Shown: positions 7,824 to 11,125 of the stretch, piece after piece | Layout of the letters: each line of letters opens with the position of its first letter | How positions within the stretch are numbered: the stretch's first letter is position 1 | Assembly (NCBI GenBank): GCA_041576015.1 | Contig: JBFGLT010000108.1 | Location: forward strand, 1-11,125 | Source: JABDIY01 sp041576015 | GTDB taxonomy: Bacteria > Actinomycetota > Acidimicrobiia > Acidimicrobiales > SZUA-35 | DNA length: 11,125 nt | Direction: 5' to 3' | Made by a program: the position numbers and the translations under genes | Notes under the pieces: generated by a model | Seen by the model: only the letters and a program-made list of their open reading frames with translations | Databases searched by the model: none | What the model was told of the DNA's origin: nothing

Positions 7824-7837
7824 TGGCGCATGCGCCA
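7824..7837. repeat. Perfect 14-base palindrome
   Basis: TGGCGCATGCGCCA reads identically on both strands. It lies 51 bases after the second phosphofructokinase stop and about 90 bases before the candidate rpsL -10 box. It could be an operator for a dimeric regulator, or form a short hairpin (5-bp stem, CATG loop) that helps end the upstream transcript. There is no T-tract. In GC-rich DNA a 14-base palindrome can also arise by chance. Confidence 0.45.
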
Positions 7838-7925
7838 TCCCGGCCGCAACTCGATGTGACCGATGCGGCAGCCCGGCGGACCAGATCCTCAGGCTCTCCC
7901 GGGTGGGAGCGGCCTATCTGACGAG

Positions 7926-7931
7926 TAACCT
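7926..7931 (+). promoter_or_regulatory. Candidate -10 box of the str operon
   Basis: TAACCT is the best TANNNT match in the gap before rpsL and would give a leader of roughly 75-80 bases. No good -35 box is visible at the usual distance; the upstream bases are G-rich. Confidence 0.35.
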
Positions 7932-8016
7932 GTCCAGTCGGCATGGCTGTAGGTGAGCTGTGCCCGAACACCGAGTACTCGCTCCGCACCTACACGAGTC
8001 CGCTTCCAAGAGTCGC

Positions 8017-8388
8017 ATGCCCACCATTCAGCAGTTGGTCCGCAAGGGCCGTCAGGACAAGTTCGCCAAGGGGAAGACCCCGGCACTCAAGGGATCCCCG
8101 CAGCGTCGGGGCGTCTGCACCCGCGTGTACACGGCCACCCCCAAGAAGCCGAACTCGGCCCTGCGCAAGGTCGCTCGCGTCCGCCTGAGCAGTGGGATCG
8201 AGGTCACCGCTTACATCCCCGGCGAGGGTCACAACCTCCAGGAACACAGCATCGTGCTCGTTCGCGGCGGGCGTGTGAAGGACCTCCCCGGTGTTCGCTA
8301 CAAGATCATTCGCGGCACACTGGACACCGCTGGTGTCCGCGACCGCAAGCAGGCCCGTAGTCGCTACGGCGTGAAGAAGGACAGCTGA
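8017..8388 (+). CDS. rpsL: Small ribosomal subunit protein S12
   Basis: This is a 123-residue protein of the 30S decoding centre, where S12 helps monitor codon-anticodon pairing in the A site. The start MPTIQQLVRKGR and the core PKKPNSALRK and RGGRVKDLPGVRYKI are classic S12. Lys43 and Lys88, the two sites whose changes give streptomycin resistance, are both the sensitive wild-type lysine. Asp89, the residue methylthiolated by RimO in E. coli, is also kept. An in-frame GTG at 7960 would add 19 unrelated residues, so 8017 is chosen. Only a weak AAGAG sits 4 bases before the ATG. One base separates the stop from rpsG. It opens the str operon. No rpoC lies directly upstream; a phosphofructokinase gene does. 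Confidence 0.98.
   Translation: MPTIQQLVRKGRQDKFAKGKTPALKGSPQRRGVCTRVYTATPKKPNSALRKVARVRLSSGIEVTAYIPGEGHNLQEHSIVLVRGGRVKDLPGVRYKIIRGTLDTAGVRDRKQARSRYGVKKDS
8375..8381 (+). promoter_or_regulatory. Ribosome binding site of rpsG inside the end of rpsL
   Basis: AGAAGGA lies within the last rpsL codons, 8 bases before the rpsG ATG at 8390. With only one base between the two genes, this site allows direct loading as well as coupling to rpsL translation. Confidence 0.7.
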
Positions 8389-8389
8389 C

Positions 8390-8860
8390 ATGCCTCGGAA
8401 GGGACCCGCCCCCCGCCGCGAGCTGGCGCCGGATCCGGTGTACCGGAGCGTGCTCGTCACCCAGTTGATCAACAAGGTGCTGCTCTCGGGAAAGAAGACC
8501 GTCGCCGAGCGGGCCGTGTACGACGCCCTCGACATCGTCGGCGAGAAGACCGGCGGCGACCCGGTGGCCACCCTCAAGCGGGCGGTCGACAACGTCCGGC
8601 CCCAGCTCGAGGTCCGGAGCCGGCGGGTCGGCGGTGCCACCTATCAGGTGCCGGTGGAGGTCCGTCCCCGCCGAGCGACCACACTGGCCATCCGGTGGCT
8701 CGTCACCTTCGCTCGCCAGCGGCGCGAACGATCGATCGCCGATCGCTTGGCCAACGAAATCCTCGACGCCTCCAACGGGATCGGAGCGGCCGCCAAGCGT
8801 CGTGAAGACCTCCACAAGATGGCCGAATCCAACAAGGCATTCGCCCACTATCGCTGGTGA
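8390..8860 (+). CDS. rpsG: Small ribosomal subunit protein S7
   Basis: At 156 residues it has the usual bacterial length. S7 is a primary 16S rRNA-binding protein that nucleates assembly of the 30S head and lies at the E site. It starts MPRKGPAPRRELAPDPVY, and the conserved blocks LINKVLLSGKKTVAERAVYDAL, RPQLEVRSRRVGGATYQVPVEV and the C-terminal ESNKAFAHYRW are diagnostic. It is the second gene of the str operon, with rpsL one base upstream and fusA 61 bases downstream. In E. coli S7 represses translation of its own operon by binding the rpsL-rpsG junction. That junction is a single base here, so an identical structure cannot form in the gap itself. Confidence 0.98.
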   Translation: MPRKGPAPRRELAPDPVYRSVLVTQLINKVLLSGKKTVAERAVYDALDIVGEKTGGDPVATLKRAVDNVRPQLEVRSRRVGGATYQVPVEVRPRRATTLAIRWLVTFARQRRERSIADRLANEILDASNGIGAAAKRREDLHKMAESNKAFAHYRW

Positions 8861-8921
8861 TTCGGTCAGACTGAAGACCTCGCAGACTCCCTCTAGTACG
8901 ACAAAGGCGTAATCAAGACAC

Positions 8922-11006
8922 ATGGCTCGTCCAACACCCCTCGAGCGGTATCGCAACATCGGCATCATGGCCCACATCGATGCCGGGAAGACCACGACGA
9001 CCGAGCGCGTCCTGTACTACACCGGCAAGAGCTACAAGATCGGTGAGGTGCACGAAGGCGCCGCCACCATGGAGTGGATGGAACAGGAGCAGGAGCGGGG
9101 GATCACCATCACCTCGGCGGCCACAACCTGCTTCTGGAAGGACCACCGGATCAACATCATCGACACCCCCGGCCACGTCGACTTCACCGTCGAGGTGGAA
9201 CGGTCTCTTCGCGTGCTCGATGGAGCAGTCGCGGTCTTCGACGGTGTCGCCGGTGTCGAGCCGCAGTCCGAGACCGTGTGGCGCCAGGCCGACCGGTACC
9301 GCGTGCCCCGCATGTGCTTTGTCAACAAGCTCGACCGGACCGGTGCCGACTTCTACTTCTGCGTCGACACGATCAAGGACCGGTTGACCAAGGACATCGC
9401 CGTCACCCAGATCCCGATCGGCATCGAGTCCGACTTCGCCGGTGTGGTCGACCTCATCAAGATGCAGGCGCTGATCTGGCATTCCGAGGACCTCGGGGCG
9501 ACCTGGGACGAAGTCGACATCCCCGATCAGTACGCCGCCAAGGCGGCCGAGTACCGGGCGATGCTCGTCGAGGCGGTGGCCTCCACCAGCGAGGAGCTGA
9601 TGGAGTCCTACCTCGAGGACGAGGATCTCACCGAGGCCGAGCTCAACGCCGGACTCCGCGCCGCCACGATCAGTAACCAGTTGGTGCCGATCCTGTGCGG
9701 ATCGGCGTTCAAGAACAAGGGTGTCCAGCCATTGCTCGATGCCGTGGTGACCTACCTCCCGTCGCCGCTCGATCTTCCGCCGGTGAAGGGCCACCTGCTC
9801 AAGGGGGGTGACGAGGCCGAACGCAAGCCCTCCGACGACGAGCCGTTCAGCGCTCTGGCGTTCAAGATCATGACCGCGCCGCACATCGGCAAGCTCACCT
9901 ACTTCCGGGTCTATTCGGGCAACCTGGAGAAAGGGTCCCAGATCCTGAACACCCGTACCGGTTCCAAGGAGCGGATGGGCCGGCTCCTCGAGATGCACGC
10001 CAACAAGCAGGAGGACCGTGATTTCGCCATGACCGGCGACATCATGGCCGCCATCGGGCTCAAGAACGTCCGCACCGGTGACACCCTCACCGATGCGTCC
10101 AACGCCATCGTCCTGGAGTCGCTCGACTTCCCCGATCCGGTGATCCACGTGGCCGTGGAGCCCAAGACCAAGGCTGATCAGGACAAGATGGCCAAGGCTC
10201 TGATGGCCCTCGCCGAGGAGGACCCGACCTTCACCGTCCGCACCGACGAGGAGACCGGACAGACCATCATCGCCGGCATGGGTGAACTCCACCTCGAGGT
10301 GCTCGTCGACCGGATGCTGCGCGAGTTCCGGGTCGACGCATCGGTCGGCAAGCCCCAGGTCGCCTACCGGGAGACCATCACCGGACTGGTCAGTGGCGAC
10401 ACCTACACCCACAAGAAGCAGACCGGTGGTTCGGGTCAATTCGCCGAGGTCACCATCGACATGGAACCGACCGGTCCCGGCGGCGGGTACGAGTTCATCG
10501 ACAAGATCAGCGGCGGCCGGATCCCTCGTGAGTACATCCCGTCGGTCGATGCCGGCGTCCGCGAGGCGATGACCAACGGCGTACTGGCCGGGTTCCCGAC
10601 CGTGGATCTCCGGGTGACCCTCAAGGACGGAAAGTTCCACGACGTCGACTCCAGCGAGATGGCATTCAAGATCGCCGGCAACATGGTCTTCAAGCAGGCC
10701 GCCCGCAAGGCCAAGCCGGTACTGCTCGAGCCTGTCATGAGCGTCGAAGTCGTCACGCCCGAGGACTACATGGGCGATGTGATCGGTGACCTCAACTCCC
10801 GTCGCGGCCAGGTCGGCCAGATGCAGATGAGGGGTCAGAACCAGGTGGTGACCGCCAAGGTGCCACTGTCAGAGATGTTCGGGTATGTGAACGATCTGCG
10901 GTCCAAGACCCAGGGTCGAGCGAGCTACACCATGCAGTTCGCCAGCTACGAGCAGACCCCGAGCAACGTGCAAGAAGAAATCGTGAAGCGCATCCGGGGC
11001 GAGTGA
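8922..11006 (+). CDS. fusA: Translation elongation factor G
   Basis: This complete 694-residue cytosolic GTPase drives translocation of tRNAs and mRNA on the ribosome, and with ribosome recycling factor splits post-termination ribosomes. The G motifs are intact: AHIDAGKT (17-24), RGITI (59-63), DTPGH (81-85), NKLD (135-138) and GSA (260-262). The G' insertion follows NKLD. Domain II begins near residue 300, and domain III carries GELHLEV (454-460). Domain IV, which enters the A site, includes GGSGQFA (502-508), and domain V ends the protein. The start at 8922 gives the conserved MARPTPLERYRNIGI beginning. The nearest Shine-Dalgarno-like run, AAAGG at 8903-8907, is 14 bases away, so the site is weak for such an abundant protein. 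The 61-base gap after rpsG contains no clear promoter or terminator. Motif spacing is that of a canonical EF-G, not of tetracycline-protection proteins. Confidence 0.98.
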   Translation: MARPTPLERYRNIGIMAHIDAGKTTTTERVLYYTGKSYKIGEVHEGAATMEWMEQEQERGITITSAATTCFWKDHRINIIDTPGHVDFTVEVERSLRVLDGAVAVFDGVAGVEPQSETVWRQADRYRVPRMCFVNKLDRTGADFYFCVDTIKDRLTKDIAVTQIPIGIESDFAGVVDLIKMQALIWHSEDLGATWDEVDIPDQYAAKAAEYRAMLVEAVASTSEELMESYLEDEDLTEAELNAGLRAATISNQLVPILCGSAFKNKGVQPLLDAVVTYLPSPLDLPPVKGHLLKGGDEAERKPSDDEPFSALAFKIMTAPHIGKLTYFRVYSGNLEKGSQILNTRTGSKERMGRLLEMHANKQEDRDFAMTGDIMAAIGLKNVRTGDTLTDASNAIVLESLDFPDPVIHVAVEPKTKADQDKMAKALMALAEEDPTFTVRTDEETGQTIIAGMGELHLEVLVDRMLREFRVDASVGKPQVAYRETITGLVSGDTYTHKKQTGGSGQFAEVTIDMEPTGPGGGYEFIDKISGGRIPREYIPSVDAGVREAMTNGVLAGFPTVDLRVTLKDGKFHDVDSSEMAFKIAGNMVFKQAARKAKPVLLEPVMSVEVVTPEDYMGDVIGDLNSRRGQVGQMQMRGQNQVVTAKVPLSEMFGYVNDLRSKTQGRASYTMQFASYEQTPSNVQEEIVKRIRGE

Positions 11007-11017
11007 CCCCAGCTACG

Positions 11018-11023
11018 AAAGGA
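11018..11023 (+). promoter_or_regulatory. Ribosome binding site of tuf
   Basis: AAAGGA, within a longer GAAAGGAA, lies 11 bases before the tuf ATG and is the strongest Shine-Dalgarno sequence in the str operon portion seen here. The fusA-tuf gap is only 28 bases, so tuf is probably cotranscribed. Confidence 0.65.
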
Positions 11024-11034
11024 ATAGAGCCCCA

Positions 11035-11125
11035 ATGGCGAAAGTAAAGTTTGAGCGCACGAAGCCCCATGTGAATGTGGGGACGATGGGTCATATTGAT
11101 CATGGGAAGACGACGTTGACTGCGG
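11035..11125 (+). CDS. tuf: Translation elongation factor Tu, N-terminal start
   Basis: The first 30 codons of EF-Tu are present before the window ends; the family is about 395 residues. The protein delivers aminoacyl-tRNA to the ribosomal A site as a GTP complex. MAKVKFERTKPHVNVG and the P-loop GHIDHGKTT (19-27) identify it beyond doubt, including the His-Gly-Lys form typical of EF-Tu as against the Ala-Gly-Lys of EF-G next door. It is the fourth gene of the str operon. Codon choice is odd: only 2 of the 29 codons after ATG end in C and 11 end in A or T, with CAT, AAT, ATT, GAT, GGT and GTA used. In the matching first 29 codons of fusA, 15 end in C and 6 in A or T. Confidence 0.97.
   Translation, partial: MAKVKFERTKPHVNVGTMGHIDHGKTTLTA

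Larger units (their letters stand above)
7774..8016 (+). other. Intergenic region before the str operon
   Basis: This 243-base gap is the longest non-coding stretch in the window. It must hold the end of the phosphofructokinase transcript and the promoter of the ribosomal operon, or else be read through, since all flanking genes are on the + strand. It contains a perfect 14-base palindrome (7824-7837), a weak 5-bp hairpin (CTCCC at 7896-7900, GGGAG at 7905-7909) and a -10-like hexamer (7926-7931). I see no RNA gene and no convincing ORF; a GTG-start extension of rpsL from 7960 is not conserved S12 sequence. Confidence 0.6.

Noticed and set aside
5561..7989. Long minus-strand open frames opposite both phosphofructokinases (5561-6721 and 6685-7989)
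   Set aside because: Both are mirror frames of well-supported genes, with no motif and the same shadow composition.
7943..8188. Small ORF starting upstream of rpsL
   Set aside because: Most of it overlaps rpsL in another frame and gives Arg/Pro/Ser-rich sequence. A -10-like box 11 bases before its ATG is better explained as the rpsL promoter.
8017..8388. Streptomycin-resistance form of S12
   Set aside because: Lys43 and Lys88 are both wild type.
8864..8888. Short inverted GGTC/GACC and repeated CAGACT in the rpsG-fusA gap
   Set aside because: The four-base stem and single six-base repeat are within chance expectation, and there is no T-tract or promoter pattern beside them.
8913..10640. 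575-codon open frame on the minus strand opposite fusA
   Set aside because: It lies entirely antisense to a certain EF-G gene, and its translation is a low-complexity Gly/Asp/Val/His/Leu mix with no family motif. Long antisense frames are expected in GC-rich coding DNA.

Overview
The window is about two-thirds G+C and is packed with ordinary, intact chromosomal genes. I see no mobile element, CRISPR array, rRNA or tRNA. The gene set points to an actinobacterium: a GTP-type PEP carboxykinase, a very large (~1,600-residue) NAD-glutamate dehydrogenase of the mycobacterial/Streptomyces class, group III-type phosphofructokinases, and a candidate leaderless promoter. A deep lineage such as the Acidimicrobiia is plausible, but that is inference from gene content and not a demonstrated placement.

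Layout. (1) 1-562, + strand: the 3' end of pckG, the GTP-dependent PEP carboxykinase. (2) 567-592: a perfect GC-rich hairpin between two convergent genes, probably a shared terminator. (3) 615-5456, - strand: complete NAD-dependent glutamate dehydrogenase of 1,613 residues. (4) 5457-5602: a divergent promoter region. (5) 5603-7773, + strand: two complete, different phosphofructokinases whose stop and start codons overlap by one base (TGATG). (6) 7774-8016: the longest non-coding stretch (243 bases), with a perfect 14-base palindrome and a candidate promoter. (7) 8017-11125, + strand: the start of the str operon, rpsL-rpsG-fusA-tuf, with tuf cut by the window edge after 30 codons.

The left two-thirds is central metabolism. 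PEP carboxykinase makes PEP from oxaloacetate, glutamate dehydrogenase feeds 2-oxoglutarate into the TCA cycle, and the two phosphofructokinases control the fructose-6-phosphate/fructose-1,6-bisphosphate step. The right third is translation machinery.

The most interesting feature is the phosphofructokinase pair. The upstream enzyme carries Asp (GGDDT) at the position that discriminates phosphoryl donors, which predicts pyrophosphate use. The downstream enzyme carries Gly (GGDGT) there, which predicts ATP use. The two are translationally coupled, so a reversible PPi enzyme and an irreversible ATP enzyme may be made together. The second point of interest is a sharp change in codon choice at the start of tuf. 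Otherwise the region is well-understood housekeeping DNA, and I do not see evidence for a wholly new system.
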